A DNA stretch of 31,089 bases from Gemmatimonadales bacterium UBA2975 (GCA_002348265.1 DEAT01000006.1:3968-35056), one strand, 5' to 3'. Positions 16,226-25,054 are shown, counted from the stretch's first letter. Program-made: numbers and translations. The notes: a model not told the origin generated them from the sequence alone.

Positions 16226-17233
16226 ATGCAAAGATTCTTCAGAAGAAAAATTATTATGTGCCGACACGAGATTACACCTACCGCCCACAATCGGTTCGTA
16301 AGCGTTACATATTTAACCGTTTTTGTGGTCGTGACTTTGTTGTCGTCTTCTTGCGTGGTGGAGAGCGAGCCGGCTGGCCCAACACCTGATAGCCCAGTTT
16401 TTGAAGGGGCGGTAGCTATGGGCCACGTCCAAACTCAGGTAGATTTTGGCCCTAGGATTCCGGGTACCGAGGGACACGAAGCACAGCTTTCCTGGATGCT
16501 GAAGCTAATGCGCGAGCATGCAGCGGCGGTTGTGGTCGATACATTCACGCACGTAACTACGAATGGAGATACGCTGGGGCTGACTAACCTGATCGGACGT
16601 TTCGCTCCCGAGCACAGTCGTCGGATCGTGATCTTAGCTCACTGGGACACGCGTCCGATTTCAGATCAAGCTTCAGACTCAGTAGACCGAGTGATTCCCG
16701 TTCCAGGGGCGAATGACGGTGGATCCGGTACAGCAATATTGTTGGCTTTAGCGCCCTTGCTTTCTGCGCAAACACCACCTGTTGGGGTCGATATTCTACT
16801 GGTCGATGGAGAAGATTATGGCCATGGAATAGAGGATATGTTGCTTGGATCGCGCCGTTATGCGTCCACTGTTTCCGAGGGGGATAGACCAGTTTACGGT
16901 CTTTTGCTCGATATGGTGGGTGACGCTGAGCCAAGTTTTCCGGTGGAGCAGATTTCAGCGCAGTTCGCTAACCCTGTTGTCCAGAAAGTATGGCGAGCCG
17001 CGGAACGATTGGGGTACCGAGACTACTTCCCGACCGCTATTGGCCCTCCGATAACAGATGATCACGTTCCGTTGATCCAGAATGGAATCCCCACCGCCAA
17101 CGTGATTGATTTCACATACGGACCGAACAATTCCTACTGGCATACACCCGAGGATACCCCCGACAAAGTGAGCCCTCGGACTCTGGGGATTGTGGGTCAA
17201 GTTGTGGTTGAACTCATCTATTCGGGTGGGTGA
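16226..17233 (+). CDS. M28-family zinc peptidase / glutaminyl-cyclase-like lipoprotein
   Basis: A 335-residue exported zinc hydrolase of the M28 group. The ligands are visible: H139 (LAHWDTRP), D164 (ANDGGSG), E196 (DGEDYG), D229 (LLDMVGD) and H306 (SYWHTPEDT). The AHWDTRP and TDDHVPL segments and small size resemble the glutaminyl-peptide cyclotransferase branch, so it could be an aminopeptidase or a cyclase. The N-terminus has a hydrophobic core and LLSSSC (C43), a lipobox. Possible starts are TTG 16223, ATG 16226 and ATG 16256. I choose 16226, with AAGG at 16211-16214. It is divergent from the PhoX-type gene with a very short gap. Confidence 0.88.
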   Translation: MQRFFRRKIIMCRHEITPTAHNRFVSVTYLTVFVVVTLLSSSCVVESEPAGPTPDSPVFEGAVAMGHVQTQVDFGPRIPGTEGHEAQLSWMLKLMREHAAAVVVDTFTHVTTNGDTLGLTNLIGRFAPEHSRRIVILAHWDTRPISDQASDSVDRVIPVPGANDGGSGTAILLALAPLLSAQTPPVGVDILLVDGEDYGHGIEDMLLGSRRYASTVSEGDRPVYGLLLDMVGDAEPSFPVEQISAQFANPVVQKVWRAAERLGYRDYFPTAIGPPITDDHVPLIQNGIPTANVIDFTYGPNNSYWHTPEDTPDKVSPRTLGIVGQVVVELIYSGG

Positions 17234-17339
17234 TGGCCAAGCTACAAGGTGGCTGAATATTCGCAGGCCTCAGTTGATTGTTGTCAATTCATTATCTGAG
17301 TTCTACTAGTCTTAATCGCTTCATCAATTGGAGTATCAC
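17234..17339 (+). promoter_or_regulatory. Intergenic region with a weak candidate promoter for the nitrilase
   Basis: An AT-rich 106-base gap. TTGTCA (17281-17286), a 17-base spacer and TACTAG (17304-17309) make a possible sigma-70 promoter, with the -10 matching at only three positions. No terminator hairpin is evident after the M28 gene. Confidence 0.3.
17330..17333 (+). promoter_or_regulatory. Shine-Dalgarno GGAG that fixes the nitrilase start
   Basis: GGAG lies 6 bases before the GTG at 17340. This favours that codon over the in-frame TTG at 17328, which overlaps the site itself. Confidence 0.65.
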
Positions 17340-18284
17340 GTGACCAACACCTCTTCCGTTCGCGTTGCTGCTGTGCAGGCCACGGCGTGTCCCTTCGATA
17401 CAAGCCGAGCAGTGGAAATAGTTTGTGCCATGACTTCTGAAGCTGCCAAGGAGGGCGCTAGGCTTATCCTTTTTCCAGAGGCATACGTAGGCGGTTATCC
17501 ATGGGGGCTTGCTTTCGGGACTGCAGTTGGCGGACGCTCAGAGGTGGGCCGAAGGGTTTTCGGTCGTTACTGGGAATCCGCTATCGACGTTCCAGGACCT
17601 GAGGTAGAGAGGATGTGTCAGGTCGCTGCGGACCTCGGTGTTTGGCTTTGCGTGGGCGTTATTGAGCGCGACAGCACTTACAGTACCGGCACCCTCTTTT
17701 GCACGCTGCTGTACTTTGGGCCGAATGGGGAGTTGCTAGGCAAGCACCGCAAGCTCAAACCAACAGCTGCTGAGCGACTCATATGGGGTGAAGGCGATGG
17801 CAGCACCCTGACCACGGTTGAGACGGATTTCGGTCGTGTCGGCGGGCTAATTTGCTGGGAGAACTATATGCCGCTAGCCCGCATGACGATGTACGGAAAG
17901 GGGGTAAAGATTTACCTCGCTCCGACTGCGGATTCCCGTGATCGGTGGCAGTCGACTCTGCAGCATATTGCCCTGGAGGGTCGGTGTTTTGTGCTCGGTT
18001 GCAATCAGTACGTCAAGCGCGATATGTACCCGAAGGACTTGGCAATTGCTGACGAACTAGATGTTTGGCCTGAAACTCTTAGTGCAGGTGGCACTGCAAT
18101 ATACGGCCCACTGGGAGAGGTGCTCGGCGAACCGCTCTGGAATCAGGCGGGCATTGTATACGCAGATCTGGATATGGGCTCGATTCATCGAAGTCGTTTC
18201 GACTTCGATGTAACTGGCCACTATGCGCGGCCGGATGTGTTCCGCCTAATCGTAGACGAGTCACCAAAGCATCCTTTCGAATGA
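17340..18284 (+). CDS. Nitrilase (carbon-nitrogen hydrolase)
   Basis: A 314-residue cytoplasmic hydrolase of the true nitrilase branch, converting nitriles to carboxylic acids and ammonia. The catalytic triad is complete: E47 in LFPEAYVGGYPWG, K138 in KHRKLKPTAAERLIWGEGD, and C172 in GGLICWENYMPLAR. The lysine-to-cysteine spacing of 34 and the CWENYMPL context match plant and bacterial nitrilases better than amidase or carbamoylase branches. The substrate cannot be deduced, and no nitrile hydratase, aldoxime dehydratase or other nitrile-pathway gene is nearby. The gene converges on the YggX-like gene with a 15-base gap. Confidence 0.9.
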   Translation: MTNTSSVRVAAVQATACPFDTSRAVEIVCAMTSEAAKEGARLILFPEAYVGGYPWGLAFGTAVGGRSEVGRRVFGRYWESAIDVPGPEVERMCQVAADLGVWLCVGVIERDSTYSTGTLFCTLLYFGPNGELLGKHRKLKPTAAERLIWGEGDGSTLTTVETDFGRVGGLICWENYMPLARMTMYGKGVKIYLAPTADSRDRWQSTLQHIALEGRCFVLGCNQYVKRDMYPKDLAIADELDVWPETLSAGGTAIYGPLGEVLGEPLWNQAGIVYADLDMGSIHRSRFDFDVTGHYARPDVFRLIVDESPKHPFE

Positions 18285-18299
18285 TTTAACGATCGAGCC

Positions 18300-18581
18300 T
18301 TACCACTCAATAGAGCCCTGTTTAGATGTGTCGATGTCTTTTGCTTCGCCGCCACCAAGTAGGACTTGCTCGATCTGTTCATAGAGAAATTCTCGTGCTT
18401 TCTCTTCTCGAGGATCTAGGCCATAGTGGTTGATCAGAGTTGTTTGGTGCTCCAGCCATTCCTTCCAGCAATTCGCGCAGATCGAGTTTATGATTCTCTC
18501 ACCGAGTTCGTTCCTGAAGGGGGCTTTTGCGAGGCGGGGTCCGGCCTTGCAGCGATGACATTCGATGGTCTCGGTGGTCAT
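18300..18581 (-). CDS. YggX-type Fe(II)-trafficking / oxidative damage protection protein
   Basis: A 93-residue cytoplasmic protein resembling YggX. The core LGERIINSICANCWKEWLEHQTTLINHYGLDP (26-57) matches the family's LG.RI.......W..W...QT.LIN pattern. YggX protects iron-sulfur enzymes from oxidative damage and may carry Fe(II). Unlike the E. coli protein, which has one conserved Cys, this one has two CxxC pairs (C8/C11 and C35/C38) that could form a zinc or iron site. The tail after residue 75 is polar. The start is the ATG at 18581. It is divergent from the DksA-like gene. Confidence 0.8.
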   Translation of the reverse strand: MTTETIECHRCKAGPRLAKAPFRNELGERIINSICANCWKEWLEHQTTLINHYGLDPREEKAREFLYEQIEQVLLGGGEAKDIDTSKQGSIEW

Positions 18582-18751
18582 GTTCGATGTGGTTTGGGAC
18601 GTATACGATGGATTACCCGCGCCATTGTAATGCGGTCCCTTTTTTCAGAGAGGTGAAGCAGTGCATCGTAGACGAGTTGCATTGTACCTCGTTAATGTTT
18701 CTTAGCGTGGCTCTCTAAGTATGAACTAATTCCGCGTTATGAGGGTGATGG

Positions 18752-19135
18752 ATGCCGTTAAACAAGAAGCAGCGGGTGCACCTCGAAAAGCGTCTCCTCG
18801 CCGAGAGGGATCGTGCTCGAAAAGCTCTGGGGATGTTTGACCAAAGGACACAGGCGGACCGCGACTCAAGTGATTCAGATATGTCCAGTTACACTGATCA
18901 CATGGCCGATCAAGGGACCGAAGCACAAGAGCGTGAGAAGGCAGCGGCTTTCGCCACTAAAGAAGGGCGATATCTCTATCGACTCGAGGGGGCACTGAGA
19001 AGAATGTACTCTGATCCAGACCAGTTTGGGGTTTGCCATACGTGTGGATCAGATGTGGGATTTGAGCGACTCGACGCATTGCCTCACGCGCGCTACTGCA
19101 TAGACTGCAAACGGAAGGAAGAAGCCGCGGGATAA
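18752..19135 (+). CDS. DksA/TraR-family zinc-finger regulator
   Basis: A 127-residue protein of the DksA/TraR group, which bind the RNA polymerase secondary channel. It has an N-terminal coiled coil (about 5-35 and 58-88), a polar acidic region at the tip (DRDSSDSDMSSYTDHMADQG, 37-55) and a C-terminal zinc finger with C95, C98, C116 and C119 (CHTCG and CIDCK). The HMADQGTE context matches the short, general-stress DksA-like proteins more than canonical DksA, so the promoter targets are unknown. GAGGG (18741-18745) sits 6 bases before the ATG. Confidence 0.88.
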   Translation: MPLNKKQRVHLEKRLLAERDRARKALGMFDQRTQADRDSSDSDMSSYTDHMADQGTEAQEREKAAAFATKEGRYLYRLEGALRRMYSDPDQFGVCHTCGSDVGFERLDALPHARYCIDCKRKEEAAG

Positions 19136-19157
19136 GGGTATCACAGGTTGTTTTGTC

Positions 19158-20306
19158 TTAATCGTTCCTTAGTGTCGCGAGGAGCGCCTCTCCGGCGATA
19201 TCTATTTTCCACGCGCGCATGGCTTGTACCCCTGCGAGGTCCTCTAGAGTCAGAGGTTTAACTCTAGCGATCTCAAGCAAAACCGCGTTTGAAAGAAGGG
19301 TGCCACGGGGGATTTCGAGCTGTTCGGCGATCGAATTTCGAACCGCTTTGAGACGTTCGACAACTGCCTCTAGCTCAGGGGGTGGTCGAGCGGGGCCACG
19401 GCGTACTCCTTTTGGGTATGGGATGAGATCGGCTTTATCTGATTCGCGGATGGCTCGCAGCCGCCTTATCAAGGCTTTGCCTTCAGTCCGAGCTAGGCCT
19501 GTCGGGAAACCCTTGATGGCTAATAGATCTTCCACACGGCGTGGATGAGAGCCTACTGCTTCGATCAACGTTTTATCGCCAATAACTCGGAAGACCGCGC
19601 GGTCACGCTGTCTAGCTATGCCATCCCTCCAAGAGAGGGCTGTCCTAATCGCGGCAACCTCTCTTACGGGTAAGTGACGCACACCCTTTATCCGTGTCAC
19701 TAGATCCACAGGCTGTCTGTCTTCACTAGTTGCCTTGGCCGAAACTGCTTCTAGGGCCAAACACTCTTCGGTAGCCCAAGCCGAACGCCCCATACGATCC
19801 AGCTCTTCGGAGAGAACATCTACGAGACGTTCGAGGTGCCTGGTGTCTGACGCCGCATATTCGAGCATGTCTTTGGTCAGTGGACGTTCTGCCCAGTCAG
19901 CGCGCTGGTATTTTTTCGCCAGTTCGACACCGAAGCGTGACTCGAGGAGTGATGCTAGCCCTAGGCCTTCTTCTCCAAGAAGTGCGGCGTAGATCTGTGT
20001 GTCCTGCAGCCCACTGACACGGATGCCAAGATCCCGACTGAGGAGTCGGAGGTCGAAGTCTGCTCCATGCATCACAATCGGCAGATCTGCACTTTCGAGT
20101 GCGTCCCGAAGCAAGTCCGTAGGATCAAACGCTAATGGATCGATGGTCCATGTTGCGCCGTCAATCGTTACCTGAACGAGGCACAGGCGATCGGAGTATC
20201 TGTGGAAACCGGCGGCCTCGCAGTCTAGTGCGATCCTCTCCGCGCCGGCGAGCGCGTCGGCAAGTTCGCCAGCGTCCTCTCGACGCTCAACGTGGATGTG
20301 ACTCAT
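19158..20306 (-). CDS. rnd: Ribonuclease D
   Basis: A 382-residue 3'-5' exoribonuclease of the DEDDy family that trims tRNA and other small RNA precursors. The acidic residues are in place: D28 and E30 in ALDCEAAG (Exo I), D85 in MHGADFDLRLL (Exo II), and Y150/D154 in YAASDTRHLERLV (Exo III). Two HRDC-type helical segments follow, about 200-285 and 300-382. The length fits full RNase D. The ATG at 20306 is the natural start. The gene converges on the dksA-like gene with 22 bases between and is divergent from pyk. Confidence 0.92.
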   Translation of the reverse strand: MSHIHVERREDAGELADALAGAERIALDCEAAGFHRYSDRLCLVQVTIDGATWTIDPLAFDPTDLLRDALESADLPIVMHGADFDLRLLSRDLGIRVSGLQDTQIYAALLGEEGLGLASLLESRFGVELAKKYQRADWAERPLTKDMLEYAASDTRHLERLVDVLSEELDRMGRSAWATEECLALEAVSAKATSEDRQPVDLVTRIKGVRHLPVREVAAIRTALSWRDGIARQRDRAVFRVIGDKTLIEAVGSHPRRVEDLLAIKGFPTGLARTEGKALIRRLRAIRESDKADLIPYPKGVRRGPARPPPELEAVVERLKAVRNSIAEQLEIPRGTLLSNAVLLEIARVKPLTLEDLAGVQAMRAWKIDIAGEALLATLRND

Positions 20307-20469
20307 GAATCTTCGGTGAGAAGAGCTATGACCTCAGAAAGAAAACGGACCGGAAAGTATACGCCACCCCATCTGGTGTTGTTGCCTCCGGGTGTTGCTC
20401 CTCTCTCGGTGCATTGCGACAATTCTCGCGAGTCGTCATCCGGTCGTCTCCTCGACACCTGGATCAATC

Positions 20470-21891
20470 ATGCTCCGTACAAAGGTTGTTTGCACGCTTG
20501 GGCCGGCCAGTTCAGGCCGCGGTTCTATCCTTGCGCTGGTTCAGAGCGGTATGAACATAGCTCGGGTCAACATGTCCCATGGTTCCCGTGAAGATCACGC
20601 CCGAATTATTGAAAGTGTTCGCGCAGCAGCACGCGAAACTGGAAAGCCCGTGGGTATTCTGGTGGACCTTCAGGGTCCCAAGATTCGTGTGGGAGAACTA
20701 AACCAGCCACTCGAACTGAATTCCGGAGATGAAGTAGTAGTGGCTCCTGAGGCAAGCGCGGTGCAGGGTGAGATTCCCACGACCTACGCTCAGCTCGCTG
20801 AGGAAATTGCGGTCAATGACGCGGCACTTTTGGATGACGGCCTACTCGAGTTTCGTTGTGTTCGAACAGAGGGTGACCGAACGGTCTTCGAAGTGATCCG
20901 AGGTGGGCTCTTAAAGAGCAAGAAGGGCATCAACTTGCCGAACGTTGATTTGAAGACTCCTTCAATGACGGATAAGGATCTCCAAGATTTAGACTTCGCT
21001 CTGCAATATCAGGCTGAATACATAGGACTCTCTTTTGTACGGAAACCTGAAGACGTAGTCGATTTGAAAAGGCGCGTTGGAGGTCGGGCGCTTGTCGTTG
21101 CGAAGATTGAAAAAGTGCAAGCCCTTAAAGTGATTGAGGAGGTGATCGCTGAATCTGACATGGTCATGGTAGCGCGCGGTGATTTGGGAGTTGAGCTTCC
21201 TTTTCAGCGAGTTCCGCTGGTGCAAAAGCGGATCATTCAGCTCGCAAATTACCATGGCAGGCCAGTAATCACTGCGACACAGATGCTGGAGTCCATGATC
21301 GAGAGCGCTCGTCCTACCCGAGCTGAAGCATCGGATGTAGCGAACGCTATCCTAGATGGTTCCGACGCCGTTATGCTGTCGGGTGAGACAGCGATTGGGA
21401 AATATCCATTGCGATCATTGGAAGCGATTGTCTGTATCGGTTCGGAGATCGAACGAAGCGGTTTCCTTGAGCGTGGTCCGCGCTATCTCACCGCACCGGG
21501 TGGGCTGCGAACCAGAGGAGGCGCATCAATCAGAGAACATGCGATAGCGTCAGCGACAGTGGAGGCGGCCAAGCAGATAGGGGCGCCTGCTATCGTTGTG
21601 ATTACGAAGTCAGGTTTCTCGGCGAGGTTGGTCTCCTCCTATCGTCCTTCAATGCCTGTATTTGCAGTAACGACGGAGCAAACGACATTCAGACAACTCG
21701 CTGCAGTATGGGGAGTACATCCCGTGCTTGCGGAGGATGTTGAAGTGACGTACGAAGAGTTATCTGACGTTGGTATGCAATCCGTATTAGAGGCTGGTGT
21801 TGGGGAAAAGGGTGCTTCGGTGGCGATCACAGCAGGGTTCCCCTTCCATCAGATTGGCTCTACAAACAACATGCGGCTCGATCGGCTTTAG
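20470..21891 (+). CDS. pyk: Pyruvate kinase
   Basis: A 473-residue enzyme for the last step of glycolysis (phosphoenolpyruvate plus ADP to pyruvate plus ATP). Signatures: RTKVVCTLGPAS at the start, VNMSHGS (34-39), LVDLQGPKIRVGEL (64-77), the catalytic and metal site AKIEK (K212, E214), MVARGDLGVELP (D238) and ATQMLESMIESARPTRAEASD. The C-terminal regulatory domain is complete. The frame is open to 20392, but the ATG at 20470 places the universal N-terminal strand right after the start and gives the usual length. TAG at 21889-21891 leads into the next gene 14 bases on. Confidence 0.96.
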   Translation: MLRTKVVCTLGPASSGRGSILALVQSGMNIARVNMSHGSREDHARIIESVRAAARETGKPVGILVDLQGPKIRVGELNQPLELNSGDEVVVAPEASAVQGEIPTTYAQLAEEIAVNDAALLDDGLLEFRCVRTEGDRTVFEVIRGGLLKSKKGINLPNVDLKTPSMTDKDLQDLDFALQYQAEYIGLSFVRKPEDVVDLKRRVGGRALVVAKIEKVQALKVIEEVIAESDMVMVARGDLGVELPFQRVPLVQKRIIQLANYHGRPVITATQMLESMIESARPTRAEASDVANAILDGSDAVMLSGETAIGKYPLRSLEAIVCIGSEIERSGFLERGPRYLTAPGGLRTRGGASIREHAIASATVEAAKQIGAPAIVVITKSGFSARLVSSYRPSMPVFAVTTEQTTFRQLAAVWGVHPVLAEDVEVTYEELSDVGMQSVLEAGVGEKGASVAITAGFPFHQIGSTNNMRLDRL

Positions 21892-21905
21892 GAGATTTCT
21901 GAGGC

Positions 21906-22682
21906 GTGAAGCTCACTTTTCTCGGTACTGGTACATCATTCGGAGTTCCAGTGATCGGGTGCGATTGTCCCACGTGTACGTCTGATGACCCACGTGATCG
22001 GCGTACCCGGCACGGAGCCTTGGTAGATTTGCCTTCTGGGCGACTTCTGGTAGATGCGCCTCCGGAGTTACGTCTGCAATTGCTAGCCGCGGGAATCACC
22101 TCAATCGATGCGCTTTGGCTAACCCATGCTCATGCGGATCACGTCCACGGAATAGATGATGTGCGGGCCCTTACTACCAGAGGCGGAGACCTTCCAACCT
22201 GGACCGCATCTGAATATGTGCAGCAGCTCCATGAGCGTTTCAGGTACATTTTCGATGATTCTGTGCGGCCCCCTATGGGCAGTTCTAAGCCGCGCATCGT
22301 TTTGAACACCTTTGAAGCGTACCAGTCAATAACGCTCTTAGGTGAGGAGTTCATGCCTCTTCAGGTACCACATGGCGGACCTATGGTTTACGGATTCAGG
22401 GTGGGTGGCCTCGGGTATGTCACGGATGCCAAGACCCTGCCAGACCAAGCACTCAATGAGCTTAAGGGAGTAGATGTTCTTGTACTGAATGCACTCTGGT
22501 TTGGTCGGGCACATGGATCACACTTCAACATCGAAGAAGCGATAGAGGCAGCTTCTCAGGTTGGGGCTGGTGTGACCTACCTCACGCACCTTACGCATCG
22601 GGTGCGGCATTCAGAACTTCTGGAGAGGCTGCCGGCTAAGGTTCTTCCTGCGTACGACGGACTTGTTGTGGACGTGGGATGA
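21906..22682 (+). CDS. PhnP-like metallo-beta-lactamase-fold hydrolase
   Basis: A 258-residue metallo-hydrolase. The dinuclear metal motif is THAHADHVHGIDD (H74, H76, D78, H79). The N-terminal cluster GCDCPTC (C19, C21, C24) matches the extra structural zinc site known in PhnP, the phosphoribosyl cyclic phosphodiesterase. No phosphonate genes are nearby, so the substrate is likely a different phosphodiester. The GTG start has GGAG at 21891-21894, which overlaps the pyk stop. The gene is cotranscribed with pyk and pgi: its TGA overlaps the pgi ATG (ATGA at 22679-22682). Confidence 0.85.
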   Translation: MKLTFLGTGTSFGVPVIGCDCPTCTSDDPRDRRTRHGALVDLPSGRLLVDAPPELRLQLLAAGITSIDALWLTHAHADHVHGIDDVRALTTRGGDLPTWTASEYVQQLHERFRYIFDDSVRPPMGSSKPRIVLNTFEAYQSITLLGEEFMPLQVPHGGPMVYGFRVGGLGYVTDAKTLPDQALNELKGVDVLVLNALWFGRAHGSHFNIEEAIEAASQVGAGVTYLTHLTHRVRHSELLERLPAKVLPAYDGLVVDVG

Positions 22683-24073
22683 TGGAACGGATCCGATTCG
22701 ATTTCGGCAATCTGATGAGGTCCTCCGTTGACGGTGGGGTGACAGACGTTGTGTTCCATGAGACTCTTGCAGAGGAGTTCGGGAGGGCGCACGAAAGGTT
22801 TACCGAACGACGTGAAATTGGCGATCTCGGTTTTCTAGATCTTCCGTACGCCTCAGAAACAGTGGACAGCGTTACTCAGATCACGGATGGTTTGGTGCAC
22901 CGATTCGAGGATGTTGTTGTGCTCGGAATCGGAGGCTCGGCTCTTGGGACGATGGCGCTGAAGGAGGCGCTACTCGGACCCTTATGGAACGTCAAAACCG
23001 ATGAGGAGCGGGATCAGTTGCCTCGCTTGCACATAGTTGACAACCCCGATCCACACACCTTCATGACGCTCTTGAGTCGGCTCACGCCTGCTCGGACGCT
23101 TTTCAACGTAGTCAGCAAATCCGGTGAGACCGCAGAGACGATGTCTAAATATTTAGTTGCACGGGATTGGGTTGAAAGGTCGGTAGGTCAATCAGAAATC
23201 TCGCGTCACTTCATCTTCACCACTGATCCGCTCGGAGGCGTTCTGCGTCAGATCGGTGATGCAGAAGGTGTCCCTATGCTGCCCGTGCCCCAGAACGTGG
23301 GAGGGCGGTTCTCGGTTTTATCTCCTGTTGGCCTTTTCCCCGCGGCAATGTGCGGTGTGAAGCTCGACGCACTGCTAGGCGGAGCAGCTGACATGGAGCA
23401 ACGATGCCGCACGGGTAATTTGGCAGAAAATCCGGCTGGGGTACTCGCAGCACTTCTATACTACTCCGATGTGGATTCTGGGAGGTCAGTCCATGTGCTG
23501 ATGCCTTATGCGGACTGCCTCCGTTCACTCGCTCGCTGGTTCCAGCAGCTTTGGGCGGAGAGTCTTGGGAAATCGGTGTTGCTTTCGGGAGATAAACGCT
23601 CAACTGGTCCAACGCCGCTGGCGGCCCTCGGTTCGACGGATCAGCATTCTCTTCTGCAACTCTTGATGGAAGGCCCAAATGACAAAGTTGTACTCTTTAT
23701 TGATGTCGATGACCTAGGAGTCGACGTTGACATTCCAGAGTATGATGAGGTCGCGACTGGGCCACTTTCCTATCTCGCTGGCCACACCATGGGACATCTG
23801 CTTCGTGTTGAAAGGGCTGCGACGGCTGAGGCTTTGCGTCGGGAGGGAAGACCGAATGCGACTTTCCACATGCCGAGAGTTGGTGCGGGTGAGTTAGGTC
23901 AGTTACTGATGCTTTTACAGATAGCGACAGTTTATGCGGGTGCGATGTACGGGCTTGATCCCCTAGACCAACCCGGGGTCGAGCTCAGTAAGCAATTGAC
24001 CTACGGTATGATGGGTCGGGAGGGTCATGATGTCCCGACGTTTCCGAAACCTGACCCCCGGTGGACGTTGTAG
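22679..24073 (+). CDS. pgi: Glucose-6-phosphate isomerase
   Basis: A 464-residue SIS-fold isomerase interconverting glucose-6-phosphate and fructose-6-phosphate. Signatures are VLGIGGSALGTMALKEAL (81-98), VVSKSGETAETMSKYLVARD (144-163), GGRFSVLSPVGL (208-219), WFQQLWAESLGKS (287-299, catalytic Glu294), DQHSLLQLLMEGPND (321-335, His323) and LSKQLTYGMMGR near the end, which holds the catalytic Lys. A tandem ATGATG allows a start at 22679 or 22682. The length resembles the compact bacterial form. It sits in a pyk-hydrolase-pgi group, so two glycolytic enzymes share a transcript. Confidence 0.94.
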   Translation: MMERIRFDFGNLMRSSVDGGVTDVVFHETLAEEFGRAHERFTERREIGDLGFLDLPYASETVDSVTQITDGLVHRFEDVVVLGIGGSALGTMALKEALLGPLWNVKTDEERDQLPRLHIVDNPDPHTFMTLLSRLTPARTLFNVVSKSGETAETMSKYLVARDWVERSVGQSEISRHFIFTTDPLGGVLRQIGDAEGVPMLPVPQNVGGRFSVLSPVGLFPAAMCGVKLDALLGGAADMEQRCRTGNLAENPAGVLAALLYYSDVDSGRSVHVLMPYADCLRSLARWFQQLWAESLGKSVLLSGDKRSTGPTPLAALGSTDQHSLLQLLMEGPNDKVVLFIDVDDLGVDVDIPEYDEVATGPLSYLAGHTMGHLLRVERAATAEALRREGRPNATFHMPRVGAGELGQLLMLLQIATVYAGAMYGLDPLDQPGVELSKQLTYGMMGREGHDVPTFPKPDPRWTL

Positions 24074-24165
24074 ACTCTTTGTAGGCTAGGTGCTCGTCGC
24101 TCTTTCGAAGGTTATCTTCATTTACACGTCCGCAAAGACGATTTCCAGTTGAGCGGGAGAAGAAT

Positions 24166-24576
24166 ATGAGAGACCATAATGACGTCCCCCACATCGTGAT
24201 TGAGAGAGATTCCGGCGGTGGAGTCGGGTCTTTTCTACTCGGTGCTGTGGTGGGGGCCGGGCTCGCATTGCTTTTTGCGCCTAAGACTGGTGAGGAGACT
24301 CAAGAGGAACTCAAGGAGCATGCCCGCAAGCTTCGAGTAGTAGCCGAAGAGCGTGTTCGCGAAGCTCAGCGCCATCTTGAAGACCGTCTGGATGTTGCGC
24401 GTGAAGGAGTATCGGCCCGTTATGAGGAAGTGAGAGCTGCGGTCAACGCTGGCCGAGAAGCCGCAATGGATGCCCGTGGCGATCTTGAGGAGCGGCTTGA
24501 GCGTTCCAAATCTGCTTACCGTGCCGGTGTGGCTGCAGCGCGTGAGGTGGCTGCGGCCGAGGAAGCTGAAGACTGA
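24166..24576 (+). CDS. YtxH-domain protein
   Basis: A 136-residue protein with one hydrophobic segment (VGSFLLGAVVGAGLALLFAP, about 20-39) immediately followed by PKTGEETQEELKE, the YtxH signature. The rest is a long charged, Ala/Glu/Arg-rich helix (45-136), probably coiled coil. Members are small membrane-anchored proteins, some linked to general stress, with no defined biochemistry. GGGAG lies just before the ATG. The gene is 13 bases ahead of smpB and probably in the same transcript. Confidence 0.85.
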   Translation: MRDHNDVPHIVIERDSGGGVGSFLLGAVVGAGLALLFAPKTGEETQEELKEHARKLRVVAEERVREAQRHLEDRLDVAREGVSARYEEVRAAVNAGREAAMDARGDLEERLERSKSAYRAGVAAAREVAAAEEAED

Positions 24577-24589
24577 TTAGACCACACAG

Positions 24590-25054
24590 GTGAACGTTAA
24601 ACGAGAACGGAAGGTAGTCGCCCGAAATCGGAAGGCGCGGCACGAATTTGAGATTCTAGACACTTACGAGGCGGGACTAGAGCTCAGGGGACCGGAGGTG
24701 AAATCTCTTCGTGCGGGAGAGGTATCGTTCCAAGACGCTTTCGCCAGAGTCTCTGCCGGAGAAGTGTGGCTGCACAACCTTCACATAAGCCCATACGAAG
24801 CAGCAAACCGGTTTAACGTTGATCCAGTTAGGCCAAGAAGGTTGCTTCTGAATCGCCAAGAGATCAGGCAAATCGCGGTGAAGACAGAGGAGAAAGGGCT
24901 TACCTTGGTCCCGCTCGAAATTTACTTCTCGCGCGGGTATGCCAAACTCCAGATTGCCGTGGGGAGGGGAAAAAAGCTTCACGACAAGCGGGAGACTTTG
25001 AAACGCCGGCAACAAGATCGAGAGGCGCGACGGGCAATGGAGGAGAGAGGGTGA
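24590..25054 (+). CDS. smpB: SsrA-binding protein SmpB
   Basis: A 154-residue RNA-binding protein that delivers tmRNA to stalled ribosomes. Signatures: NRKARHEFEILDTYEAGL (13-30), GPEVKSLRAG (34-43), the LHNLHISPYE loop, and a basic C-terminal tail (GKKLHDKRETLKRRQQDRE) that enters the mRNA channel. The start is a GTG with only a weak Shine-Dalgarno sequence. The ssrA gene is not in this window. The TGA overlaps the GTG of the amidase gene (GTGA at 25051-25054). Confidence 0.95.
   Translation: MNVKRERKVVARNRKARHEFEILDTYEAGLELRGPEVKSLRAGEVSFQDAFARVSAGEVWLHNLHISPYEAANRFNVDPVRPRRLLLNRQEIRQIAVKTEEKGLTLVPLEIYFSRGYAKLQIAVGRGKKLHDKRETLKRRQQDREARRAMEERG
25039..25045 (+). promoter_or_regulatory. Strong Shine-Dalgarno GGAGGAG for the amidase
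   Basis: It lies inside the smpB 3' end, 5 bases before the GTG at 25051, and supports this unusual start and efficient reinitiation. Confidence 0.7.
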
